A stretch of 64,000 bases of DNA from Atriophallophorus winterbourni. Lineage: Eukaryota; Platyhelminthes; Trematoda; Plagiorchiida; Microphallidae. Under the pieces are notes generated by a model. It saw nothing but the letters and a program-made list of their open reading frames with translations. It was not told the DNA's origin and did no database searches. Of the stretch, positions 49,413 through 59,285 are shown piece after piece; the first letter of the stretch is position 1, and each line of letters starts with the position of its first letter. A program made the translations under genes and the position numbers. The stretch spans positions 60,173 through 124,172 of the forward strand of contig JACCGJ010013206.1 in the NCBI GenBank assembly GCA_013407085.1. Reading direction: 5' to 3'.

Positions 49413-52400
49413 CGTGTCACCAAAATAATCCCGAATATTGTGTAGCTAGAAGGAGATCTCGTCGATAAATACAGTTAACGAACAAAATGTTGACTTTTGC
49501 TGCATTCATTTGCCTAATAATGTTGCAAACTTCATCAGAAAATTGTCGTCAATGTAACATTCTCATTGATGACTAGATTAAGGGAAGTGAATTAGATGAA
49601 ATCTCACTGTAATCTCAGGAAATTCAGCGGTGCTTAGCCAAAGAAATCAATTCAAACCATAAAGCACATTCAACGAGACCTACTCAAAATCGGTGATGAA
49701 ACCATTGTTGACAAGTAACAGGATTGCTGGTCGGAATATGGTTTTGTCATTTGTTTGTGCAGGGGCACAAGAATCGACGTGTATATATTCCCTTTGCAAT
49801 AGGGTATTTTAAAATATATTATGTAGTCATCACAAGTGATCCTGGGATGAATGTTTCCGAATACCGATCGAATGACTCACTTCTTGCACAAAGTCGCGAG
49901 CGCTTCCGTGACCTTCGCCAGTGTCACGTAGTCACCCCGATGGCACGCCTTGTCGAAAAGCCCTTTGTAAACCTGTCCATGGAAGACGAAGAAGAATGAT
50001 GGTGAACACTATTTGGGTTCATCGTGAAAGATACTTGTACGCAAACCCACCGTCAAAGACTCTTCGAAATTGCCAGCAGCGAACAAAAGATCACCGAGTT
50101 TCAGCCACACCTTGGCCAATATTTCCCAATCACCACCTTAAAATAAACAGTTGACAAAAATAAAATACCTTTGAGATGCATATGTATATAACAAGCAAGA
50201 AGAATGGTATCGTGTTAGATTGGCAAAATTTAGTGATACCGATTTAATCCCTTGCAACCCACTCACGTTCCGTTGCAATGTCATAGGCCTGACGGCACAG
50301 CGCGATACGGTCTGAATGATATTCCACGGGACAGTCATCAATGCGTCGCTGGAAATTTTCCACCAAGTAAATTGCCGCCACTTTTTCCAACGTTTGCCCC
50401 TCGTCATCTATCCACAGCTTGCCTCGCGTAATTTTGTAGAAGTTGTCCAGAATTTCAGCAGCGTCATCCAGAAAACCTGTGAAAGGATTGTAGGGGAGCG
50501 CTTCATATGGATGGCGAATTTTCTGCTGGCGAAGAAGTTACTTGTTTACGAGTTTACGTTACGAAATGAGCATGTATAAATAAAATACGTGAGAGTGCGG
50601 GTGACCATAAGCTGATATTCGATATAACTGGGAGCGAAACGAACATTCACCTGTTTAGATTTACAACATATATAACGGGATGGACTTTGTACACATCAGC
50701 TCATAAGGTTTAAACCATTACGAAACCGCAGCAAACGATTTAAAGGCTATCTGACCGGGTCTCTCTGTAGAGTTCACAATTGGAATGTTGAAACAAGGTT
50801 GTATTAAAGATTCCAGTGCATCTTCGACCAGGTCATCGTGAATTTAATTTGTTCCAATTATTTGTCTAATAGTATTTTCGCTTACCAAGCTCTTGCAGCG
50901 TTCGTCCGTAATGCCGATAAGCCAGAGCTAACTTCAGTCCATCATCGCCTTTAATCATATGAGCGGCCTCGTATGCACGCTTGAAAAAGTGTTCTGCTAA
51001 CCACAGGTCATCGGGAGAATCTTTACATCGCAAACCAAGCGTCAGATAGGAGGAGAACAATGTGTGCGCATCATCCCTTCGTGCTGCCGACTCGGCCTCA
51101 GAGAGAAAGCGTGCGATCATTTCCATTTTGTCTTTCTGCTCTGACAACGGTGGGATATACCAGAGTGGGGATTCTGGGCCGGCAATCCGCCTTTCTTCGT
51201 TCTGGTGCTTGTGTAAGGCGAACATTTCGGAAAACGAGTAGTGATATCCATTCTTTAAGAGCTCCTCGCAGATTAATTCATAGAAGGGTAGGCGAACTCT
51301 GTGAGAAATTGACAATTCAACATAGAGTAAGTTGCTGTTGTATTTATGGGCAAAAATCAAATCAGATGATGCCCTGTAATAAGAGATAAATATACTTTGT
51401 CGGATGTAATATAGCAAATAACGATCTAATAACAATTCATACAAGCTGAAAAACCGTCTATTATCTTCCTGTATCAGTAACTCCGATCAGCAACAAATGC
51501 AGCATAATTCTTCTGGTTCAAGCACACGGATTCTTGAAGGACGCGAATTGCGCGAAACGGTTGTGGCATTTGGGGAAAGCGTGTAAATATAAATATTCTG
51601 TTGATTATTTGAACTTGAAAACAAGTTTGATTTACCTGCATGGACATTTCGATAGATTCATAGAAGCAATCACTGCCAGCTCGTAATTGAATTATGTTTT
51701 GTAACTTAGTCATCAACACTTAAAACCATCGACAATGTATAGAAAGCAGTAATCATTATTCACAGGAGGATGAAGCCTTCATTCATGATGAGTCAGGAGG
51801 TCCAGGGTACTAGTGAATCAGTAATCACACAACCGGATAGGCCAACAATCTATGAAAGTCTTAAGCTAAACTAACTTTCTTTGGTATGTTGCATCTTCGT
51901 AGGTTTCGCTCAAGATCACATGGTGAGATCGCCTTTATCTTGGAGGTCATGAATTGTACTTATTCGGAGGGTTGAACGGAGAGAATGACTATGCTCACGG
52001 TCGCACAATCTTAACCTCACAATGCGAGGGAAGGGTTAGACGGAAGTTGGAAACCAAAAATGGATGTACATAGTTGTGCTGTTCCGTTGTTTGGTGTTAT
52101 TTAGTAGCCCAAACTTAGTAGTGAGTATACTGGCGTGGATTAAAATCTCCACGAACAGGAACGCGCTTCCCTCATGAGATTTTGGAAATTTCCTACCACA
52201 ACAATGGGCACCGTTTCGTTAAATGAAAACATATTTCATCACATGGCTTTCATGTGCAATTTCGTTCTTTACAGCTGCACTTAAGTACATTTAATCTGTG
52301 TATGCGATTAGCCTGTGAAGTAAACGAACTAACTTAATCGTATACCTGATTATCAAATTAAAATGTTTTTCGAGGGTGGGGTCCAGGTTCATCTTTGCTT

Positions 52401-54341
52401 AGCCAACACCGGTTGGGCCCAAGTCTAAACCATTATGGTACGGGACATGTTCGATGTGACTGGTCGTTAAGTGTGGCCTTGGTGATGATGAAAATTTCGC
52501 ACCAGGCAATCGTTAGGAATATGTGCAGTGGATTGCAAATTTAGTCACACACTTGGTTCGCAGATTCATTCGATGGCGAGAACGTTCAAGATTATAGTTG
52601 GCTCTAGCTGCGAAATCTGTTAAGCTGATGCGCTTTTCACGTCAAATATTAACGAAATAATTCACAATAGATAGCAAATAGGAAAACGGGATAATCTGAT
52701 TCTGATGATACTGCAATTGATTAAAATGAGCTCTATTTTGAAACCAGGGAACCGCTTAAATAATACTTCATACAATATGCCACTTTCTGCTTTGGGTATG
52801 TTCCGTTCGAGGTGTAGGCCCCAGTTTGTTTGTGCTTACTCTCCGATAAATTCCGTTGCTATTTAAGTCCCATCCTTCCCAATCTTTCAAGATGTAATTA
52901 TGTCATGGTTGTACGGCAGTTGGGCATTTAGTACCGGTGCAATTCGTTGTTTGATGATGTTGTTGAGGCTATTTGGTGATTCATCAAACTGATCGGATTC
53001 AAAGGTTTAAAAATCAACTGTCAAATCGATCGGTACGACTTAACGAATGATAGAACGGAGAGTTTAAATGGGACTAATTCCCTTACGGTTAAGTTAACTT
53101 CTACTGTTTTGGAATTTCGCACATCATTTTGGTGCCTCCATTGGATGAATAAAAATAACGGCCTCGAAGGGCAACTCATGAGCAAGCAAGTAAAAAGAAA
53201 GACTTCGTGAGATTTTTATATCAATAGCTATCAATATCGTCAAGACGTATTGACTACAAATTCGATTTTAGGAGTATTTCTAAATATGGATCTGTTGTTA
53301 TACGTATATTCTTATGCACCCTGAGAGCTTCAACACAATTTACAAGAGTCCAGCGGATACGCATAGCTGCTGAGAGGCAAAGACCTCGAAACCGGTCCTG
53401 TGCTTCCGGTGAGATTTTAGCGTTTCGGAATGGTATTCTACTTTGAACTATCCTGGGGTTGTAATAACCCTCGAGGCAATACGCCGTTGGATCAGTTGGG
53501 GCTTAGTTTAGTCCCTTCAGCTACTTAGAAAGTAGCGAGTAGACGAGAACTTTGATTCGCATTGCGCCATCCGTTTACACAAATACTATTTCGAAACGCG
53601 AAGAGTCCAGCGGATACGCATAGCTGATGAGAGGCAAAAACCTCGAAACCGGTCCTATGCTTCCGGTGAGATTTTAGCGTTTCGGAATGGTATTCTACGT
53701 TGAACAATTTACATTTACTGACGTCGCTAAATTTCACAGATTTTGAGTAAGTCATCTTGCTTTAAATATAAATAATAGAATGTCATTTTATATAACTGTA
53801 GGATAAATGGTGGTAAATCCACATGTCTTGTATGTAACTGTTGTTGTATTAGCATTACAAATAAACTGCTAATTGATTTTATTTAAATGGTGTGTTTTCG
53901 TGCCATATTTTATAGTCTGTTGCCTGAACTACCTTAAAAGCATAAATCCAAACCAGTCAACCGCCGATAATTGTTAGTTTGCATGATGATCGCTTACTCA
54001 TCAACGTCTCTTCTCGTCAAATGTGGCACTTCAGAGCGCAACCGCAATTTCGTCGCCTCATCATTGATCGTACGGTCCAAAAAGGCACAATTCAATGGTG
54101 CAAGTTTCACCGAGGTAAGGTTCGAAACGTTACATCCAGAAGGGCATTCGAACGGCGGGTCCCGGCGATTGACAAAATTCTTGTTTATACTGATGCCTTG
54201 TGGACTAAACCCGCTATATCCACTCACAACTGTGGCTATAGTATTCTTCCCTCCGTAGCAAGTTGAATAGTGCGTCGTTTTATTCGCATTATTATTTGCT
54301 TCCAACGGAATTGATAAATAAGATGGATTAGTGCCGGGCAT
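43989..54341 (-). CDS. TTC29: Tetratricopeptide-repeat protein 29-like, seven exons found (3' end unresolved)
   Basis: TTC29 is a ciliary/flagellar TPR protein needed for sperm flagella in mammals. Exons, in transcript order: 54,341-53,998; 51,298-50,886; 50,476-50,267; 50,136-50,051; 49,972-49,881; 46,449-46,263; 44,190-43,989. All phases agree (2, 1, 1, 0, 2, 0, 1) and give 511 codons plus one base. The first ATG sits in AATCATCACAATG. Recognised parts: LICEELLKNGYHYSFSEMFA and SPLWYIPPLSEQ (exon 2), AEHFFKRAYEAAHMIKGDDG (exon 2), FLDDAAEILDNFYKITRGKL (exon 3), LKLGDLLFAAGNFEESLT (exon 4), and a TPR with ELGRACQMLGTAYDQIGEHS (exon 6). Exon 7 ends in a strong GTAAGT; alternatively the frame reads on to a stop at 43,942. 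Exon 1 is assigned by phase and position and is less certain than exons 2-6. Confidence 0.88.
44740..45130 (+). mobile_element. Very old RTE-like remnant in TTC29 intron
   Basis: A short RT-like stretch (MRQGCF) lies at 44,748. A connector-like stretch (ISYLSSCINVSAS...AAFHKLDHLL) follows near 44,995-45,105 and resembles the YLGSCIS...NLRHLW region of RTE-like elements. Very weak support. Confidence 0.3.
46800..46890 (+). repeat. H1 repeat, degenerate copy in TTC29 intron
   Basis: CTGATGA (46,810-46,816) is followed by CTGGTTGTAGTGTGTAAG and GGAATGTGAGCAACAC, as in other H1 copies. Stem II and the GAAA box are lost, so the hammerhead is dead. It lies antisense to TTC29. Confidence 0.55.
48371..48462. 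repeat. 92-bp insertion with 11-bp target duplication
   Basis: ATGTGCTTTGC occurs at 48,360-48,370 and again at 48,463-48,473, and only once in the intact family A copy at 60-63 kb. The 92 bp between are therefore an insertion. The insert contains GGACTTAGCTTAGTCCCC and an imperfect hairpin (GAGGATTTATCCTC near 48,440-48,453). It has no coding capacity. It is most likely a very short retroposed or MITE-like unit. Confidence 0.8.
49367..49412 (+). repeat. (ATG)n microsatellite, 3' tail of family A RTE
   Basis: About 15 ATG units follow TGCTTC, which is also the terminal sequence of the family A copy at 60.3 kb (there with only about four units). Confidence 0.9.
53344..53448 (+). repeat. H2 hammerhead repeat, first copy
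   Basis: 105 bp (from AAGAGTCCAGCGGATAC to GGAATGGTATTCTAC and a few bases beyond) recurs at 53,601-53,705 with few differences. It does not match H1. It lies in TTC29 intron 1, antisense to the gene. Confidence 0.9.
53361..53403 (+). ncRNA. Hammerhead motif with mutated core (H2 copy 1)
   Basis: Stem I GCATAG (53,361-53,366) pairs with CTGTGC (53,398-53,403) with one wobble. The core is CTGCTGA instead of CTGATGA. Stem II GAGG (53,374-53,377) pairs with CCTC (53,384-53,387). GAAA, CCGGTC and the GTC triplet are intact. The A-to-C change at an essential core position should abolish cleavage. Confidence 0.85.
53601..53705 (+). repeat. H2 hammerhead repeat, second copy
   Basis: Second of two H2 copies. 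The offset is 257 bp, which equals the distance between the two hammerhead cleavage positions (after 53,397 and after 53,654), so 53,398-53,654 is one monomer. Confidence 0.9.
53618..53660 (+). ncRNA. Canonical hammerhead ribozyme (H2 copy 2)
   Basis: All conserved parts are present: stem I GCATAG (53,618-53,623) / CTATGC (53,655-53,660), perfectly paired; core CTGATGA (53,624-53,630); stem II GAGG / CCTC (53,631-53,634, 53,641-53,644) with loop CAAAAA; GAAA (53,645-53,648); minimal palindromic stem III (ACCGGT); cleavage triplet GTC (53,652-53,654). With a 2-bp stem III the motif is expected to self-cleave weakly alone and better as a dimer in which two ACCGGT sequences pair. It is transcribed antisense to TTC29, if at all. 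Confidence 0.92.
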
Positions 54342-54825
54342 TGTGATGATTCAACGATAGTTTGATTCGCATTAAAACAACATGTTATGCGACCAAGTGT
54401 ATGCCTTCGTCAATCGATTTTTTTAAACGAAGTTAGGCTGGGTCACGTGTCACTCTTTCATGCACTGCGGACTATGCGCATCAAAGTTCACCTCTGTCGT
54501 TAGGATTTAATGATGTTGTGTGTGGAAATGGGACATCTTTTCGATCAACTTAACCGAGCACACTTCGACATCGCTCTTCTTTGAGAAAATTACTGGCTTA
54601 CCAAAAATGGTCAACTGATCGTGATCGTAGCATGTTGCTTCACACTTAAAACTCTATTAACGGTTTTCAGTTGAGACTTAGTTTTAGGTAGCCTTGATTT
54701 AGCGAATGCTTCGAGTAAGAATTGGATTCCTTGATTCTATGAATGGTGGTGAAAGTCAACGCCTAGACAGCTCAGTGGTGCGATCTATCATTATGTATAT
54801 TGGGTTGACTGGTTAAACGATCAAT
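54342..54825. other. TTC29 upstream region
   Basis: Contains the presumed promoter of TTC29 (- strand). No clear TATA box or other element was recognised. Confidence 0.35.
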
Positions 54826-55480
54826 ATTACTTACTTTACTTACTTTACTTTTGTGCGGCTGGCTCCACGAGTGGATTAGCCGGCTTCATTGATGTCTCGG
54901 ATCGTACCAGCCCACGCACGTCGATCGGAGGCGAGATCGTTGCAGATCGTGATCCAGTCTCGTTCCCACCTGCGAACTCCGTAGACGGTACGCAGACCCA
55001 GGGTGTCTACATCCTATTTCACAGTTGTCAGCCAGGTTTTCACTTGACCACCTTGCCGCCGACGCCAGGTGCGAACGGGTTTGGGGTCGAGGACGAGTTT
55101 TGGTAGTGCTGTGTCTGTCTTTCGGAGGACGTGGCCAAACCATTGCAGCCTTCGCCGTTGTGTGTGAGCGGAAAGTGGAGATAGTCCGCTGCAACGCTCT
55201 CGTACGGCTGCGTTAGATACTCGGTCAGTATATCGGATGCCCAAGATTACCCTAAGGCACCAATGGTCGAACACTTCTAACGTGCGTACATCCTGTGACC
55301 TTAAAGGCCATGTCTCGCATCCATAAAGCAGTACAGGGCGGATCGCTGCTTGATAAACACGCGTCTTAGTTTTTAGGCTGATCCCGGACTTGCGCCAAAG
55401 GGTGCCTTTCAACTGCAAAAACGCATTACGAGCACGATCGACCCTTCACTTCATCTTTCGCCTGACCATTGGGCAATATA
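54826..55480 (-). mobile_element. Family C RTE-like element, strongly 5'-truncated
   Basis: The - strand encodes only the C-terminal part of an RTE-like protein. RARNAFLQLKGTLWRKSGIS lies near 55,370-55,430, LLYGCETWPLRSQDVRTLEVF near 55,260-55,330, and LQWFGHVLRKTD near 55,110-55,145. The frame continues to about 54,880. The 3' end is a simple repeat, AAGTAAAGTAAGTAAAGTAA, at about 54,830-54,851. One frameshift lies near 55,440. An upstream endonuclease piece of what looks like the same family is at 58.9-59.3 kb. Confidence 0.85.
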
Positions 55481-55483
55481 CTT

Positions 55484-57280
55484 GACTCACTCACTCACTC
55501 AGTCCTCTCCGTGCCAGGTGGCACATGAGGCGAAGACAACTTCACACCAGTGGTTCCGGTCTGTCGCTGCTTCCGTTGCCGTCTGCACCGTGAATCCTTG
55601 TGCATGTAGTTCGCGTTCCAACGTTCTGCGCCAAGTTTCCTTGGGCCGTCCCCGTTTTCGTTTACCTTGCGGACGCCAGTGAATGGCTACTTTCGTATGC
55701 GAACTGGGATCCATCCTGCAGACATGCCCGAAACATCTCCACCGTCGTCTTTTGACTACCGTAGATACCGCCTCCAGACCAGTTTTTCTCAGGAGCTCTT
55801 CATTCGAAATGGTGTGTGGCCAAAAAATTCGAAGAATCCTTCTCAAGCACTTAGTTTGAAACACGTTCATTCTGCGCTCAATGGCAGTAGTCGTCTTCCA
55901 GCATTCCGATGCATACAGCAACACACTCAAAACGTTGCTCTTGAAGAGTCTGATCTTCGTGTTAATGCTGAGAGCGGAGGATTTCCAAATGGAATTCAGC
56001 ATGCAGAAAGCTTGGTTGGCCTTCCCGATCCTTCTCCTCACCTCATCTTCACAGTCACCGTTTACAGTCAGTTTGCTCCCAAGGTAGACTGTATCTGTAA
56101 CCTCATTGAGCGGTTGACCGTCCACGAACACTGGTGGTTGCTCCGGAACATTCTTCCGCATTACCTCCGATTTGCCAGCGTTAATTTCTAAACCCACCGT
56201 CTTGCCAATTTCGGATAGTCGATCGCTCTTGCTCTGGATGTTACTGATCTTGCATGCCAAGAGGGCAACATCATCCGCATAGTTCAGGTCTTCTAGCGGT
56301 CCCGCTGGGGTCCATGGAATGCCTGCTGCCCTGCCATCGGTCACCTGTCTCATAATCCCGTCTATTGTTAGAGAGAAGAGTATCGGTGAGAGGATACATC
56401 CTTGCCTCACTCCCGTACGAACCTCAAACTTCTGAGTGAGCATTCCATTGTGAGCGACTTGGCATTCAAACTTTTCATAAAAGGCTTTTATGAGATTTAC
56501 TATCTTTGATGGTATACCGTAATGACGGAGGATTTTCCATAACACTGGTCGGTGAACGCTATCGAAAGCCTTCTGAAAGTCTATGTAGGCCACACATAGC
56601 TCTGCATTCCATTCATGTGTCTGCTCTATGATCTGACGGAGGACAAAGATTTGGTCAATGCAAGATTTTCCTTTCCTGAACCCGGCTTGCTCTTGTCGTA
56701 AAATGGAATCAACTGCATTGGAGACACGTCGGAGAATGATGCGGCAGAATACTTTGCTCGTGACTGATAGAAGCGTAATACCTCGCCAATTGGTGCAGTA
56801 GCTCAAGTCACCTTTCTTCGGAAGTTTGATTATAGTACCCGAACGCCAGGCGTCCGGTATCTGCTCAGTATCCCAGATGTTCTGGAATAGGTCTCGCAAA
56901 ACCTTCGGTGTCTCTTCGGTTTCCGCCTTGAGCAGTTCGGCATACACTCCATCGTCACCTGGTGCCTTCCCATTTTTCAACCTCTGGATAGCAAATTGCA
57001 CCTCTTGGAGGCTGATGGGGTCTGTGTTGACGTCAAGGTCTGTAGCTGCCTCAGGTATATCGACGTTGGTTTGAGGCGGCGGGCGGTTTAGAATGAGCTC
57101 GAAATGTTCTCGCCATCTGACTAACTCTTCTTTCGCATCAGTTATCACATCTCCACCCTGGGTCCTCACTTGTTGATTACTTGCCTGACTACGATTGCAG
57201 AGCTTTCGATTAATCTGATATAACGTTCTCAAATCATTCATTCGGCACGCCTCTTCTGCCGGCGATACCGAAATAGGTGA
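55484..57280 (-). mobile_element. Family B RTE-like element, 5'-truncated, ORF intact
   Basis: The - strand element begins (5'-truncated) just before a conserved AEEACRMNDLRTLYQINRKL stretch near 57,190-57,260 and ends in a (TGAG)n tail at 55,484-55,501. It directly abuts the 5' end of the family C fragment, in the same orientation. RT and C-terminal domains are complete; the APE endonuclease is missing. Confidence 0.9.
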
Positions 57281-57316
57281 TGATTGTTCGATTGCGTTAT
57301 GTTTGTCTAGTATCAA
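55499..57316 (-). CDS. Reverse transcriptase ORF of family B RTE-like element (605 aa)
   Basis: An RNA-directed DNA polymerase of a non-LTR retrotransposon. Motifs in order: linker (residues 20-80), PDAWRSGTIIKLPKKGD (154-170), NWRGITLLSV (176-185), QAGFRKGKSCIDQIF (210-224), YIDFQKAFDSVH (244-255), GVRQGCILSP (302-311), catalytic YADD (346-349), a connector with LLYASECW and a C-terminal region with GHVCRMDP and KRKRGRPKETW. No stop or frameshift interrupts it, so the copy is young or constrained. The first ~17 residues before PAEEACRMND do not look like the family and probably come from flanking DNA, so the annotated ATG is not a natural start. The TGA stop is part of the (TGAG)n tail. Confidence 0.9.
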   Translation of the reverse strand: MILDKHNAIEQSSPISVSPAEEACRMNDLRTLYQINRKLCNRSQASNQQVRTQGGDVITDAKEELVRWREHFELILNRPPPQTNVDIPEAATDLDVNTDPISLQEVQFAIQRLKNGKAPGDDGVYAELLKAETEETPKVLRDLFQNIWDTEQIPDAWRSGTIIKLPKKGDLSYCTNWRGITLLSVTSKVFCRIILRRVSNAVDSILRQEQAGFRKGKSCIDQIFVLRQIIEQTHEWNAELCVAYIDFQKAFDSVHRPVLWKILRHYGIPSKIVNLIKAFYEKFECQVAHNGMLTQKFEVRTGVRQGCILSPILFSLTIDGIMRQVTDGRAAGIPWTPAGPLEDLNYADDVALLACKISNIQSKSDRLSEIGKTVGLEINAGKSEVMRKNVPEQPPVFVDGQPLNEVTDTVYLGSKLTVNGDCEDEVRRRIGKANQAFCMLNSIWKSSALSINTKIRLFKSNVLSVLLYASECWKTTTAIERRMNVFQTKCLRRILRIFWPHTISNEELLRKTGLEAVSTVVKRRRWRCFGHVCRMDPSSHTKVAIHWRPQGKRKRGRPKETWRRTLERELHAQGFTVQTATEAATDRNHWCEVVFASCATWHGED

Positions 57317-58894
57317 CGGATTTAATCGACAGTAGGATCGATCAAAAATTGATCGTTGAAGAAGTGTATGTTAGATGTAAAACCTATAGACATTCTTATT
57401 ATTATGCCTTTAGGCATACATTTTACATGAGAATTGGCTTGTACCCACCTGTCAAGCCGCAAACTGATAGCGATTGAAAAATTGCCAGGCAAAAAACCAA
57501 GGTAGCTCGTGCGTCTCTGAAATTTCTTTAACCGAATATATTGTTTACAATATCCCTTGACATCATGCAACCATGTGTTATCAAACGGAAAAAGACACCG
57601 GAGTTTTCAGTGTCGGCGCAGGATTTCATGCTGATAATAATTGAATAATGTGCGTATCCTAGGTGACGTGATAGAGTGGCACGACACGGTTTAAATTGAA
57701 AATTGTGATACTGACCTAACCATTTACGATAAAGTACTGCTATATGTATGAAAGCAGAAGCCTGATTTAGGAAAGTGCCGCGCGATCATAGACTGCATGT
57801 GGGGTAAGATACTGGCAGGTTGCCCAGGCCTAGACAGATATGATGAACGAAAATAAAATAGAAATGGTATCGAGAATTTAGCGTGTTTCCGCATACAGCT
57901 CGGTACCTTTGGCAGAACATAAATACACATTGTACATTATTGTATATAAGCTGTATTCATTCGCAGAAAGCTGATTTCCGTACTAAATTTATTAACGACA
58001 GCCAAGTTGCACGACTAGTAAGTTTGCATGAGGATAATGCGGTGAAATAAATGTAAACATTTTCCACGTACGAATGAAACGAAATCTGAAAGGTTCAACA
58101 GCGTGGCAGATTCACATGCCTCGGGTCGATCGGTCCCTTCACGTAGCTCACAGGGTTCATCTGCGTCGTCTAGTGTTGTCGATCCATGATTGTGTGTTCG
58201 GCTCGATGAATATTCTCGAACCGAAATGGTATCAAAAGTACAAAATAAGTGCGAACTGAACCGAAGGTGAGAAGTAACCAGTGGCTGATACGTGTAGCAC
58301 CGGCTCGTGACGTGTGAAAGTAAAGAAAATATGGAACGTCCAAACTTAGTATTCATTTGTATCGACGCACAAAATTGCATTTAAAACTGAAATGAAAATC
58401 AACATTGTAGTGGATGACAAAAAATAAGTAAATGAAAAACAATAGAATACCGCAGGTGTCAAACATTTGCAAGAGGTGCACGGATCAAGTGAAAGTGATG
58501 AGGTCGTTGTCGCAGATTTCTAATAATAGCAACACGCGTAGCTGGAAGTAGGTTTGAGCTGATTTATTTCAGTTAAACGAGTACTCTGGTAAAATCAAGC
58601 ATTGAACCGAGCTGAGAAAGACTCGCATGTGAAAGAAAGGTGAAAAGAGTATGGTAATAAAATGAGTATAACTGGATCAAGAATCAATTAAAATGTAAAA
58701 CCTCTGGTACGGTTGAGTGAGAATAATCTGTTTTATCGTTCAAAAAATGAAATGGTGATCGAAGTTGTATGTGCATAAGAAATATGAATTCTCAAGTTAA
58801 GATCAGTTAGCGCGTTACCTGTGTAAGGTACACTGAGTCCTGACCACCTTAAAAATTAATTACAGTAAAAGGTGCGCACAGATCTGCAGTACTT
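57317..58894. other. Unassigned sequence with a CR1-like 5' block
   Basis: The block at 57,755-57,850 on the + strand (with TAAGATACTGGCAGGTTGCC and GGCCTAGACAGATATG) resembles the inverted 59,990-60,085, the presumed 5' region of the CR1-like element there. A 121-aa open frame at 58,015-58,380 (- strand) is not recognised. Confidence 0.45.
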
Positions 58895-59260
58895 CTGGTC
58901 TACTCGGATAACGACGTGTTAGTGAGTGGCATCGGAGATGTGGTAATCTCGCTATAATTCCCATTCTCCCATACGCCTGTATCGGCCTGGATAAGGTAAC
59001 AGTCATCATCATTGTTCTGATAGATCAACGACGTAACATGCTGATCATTGTTGGTGACTGGAATGCCCGTACAGGCGCACCAGACCGTATTACTGTGGAT
59101 TATTGGCAAGTTCAGTCTTGAAACACGTTGCGAAAATGGTGAGCTCATGCTTGATTTCACCAGCTTTAACCATCTAACATTGACGAACACGCGCTTTCAG
59201 CATCCCCAGAGGCACTTGCTGACATGGTATTCTAACGACGGACACACACCAGCTGGAACA
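58895..59260 (+). mobile_element. RTE-like endonuclease fragment
   Basis: On the + strand, IIVGDWNARTGAPD near 59,043-59,085 matches the APE-type endonuclease core of RTE-like elements. After a frameshift, IGKFSLETRCENGELM and LTNTRFQHPQRHLLTWYSND (59,100-59,235) continue it. It is probably the same group as family C. RT and 3' parts are absent; the copy is dead. Confidence 0.7.
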
Positions 59261-59285
59261 TACTTTCGTCCGCTCGCGCTGGAGC

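Noticed and set aside
49186..49428. Poly-Asp and poly-Met / poly-His open frames around 49,370-49,412
   Set aside because: They are translations of the (ATG)n microsatellite tail of the RTE element.
51474..51719. 81-aa open frame upstream of TTC29 exon 2, with a GT donor after MSMQ
   Set aside because: No splice combination kept phase with exon 2, whereas the ORF at 53,998-54,341 fits directly. Treated as intron sequence.
58015..58380. 121-aa open frame on the - strand
   Set aside because: No domain, no splice or promoter support, surrounded by retroelement debris.
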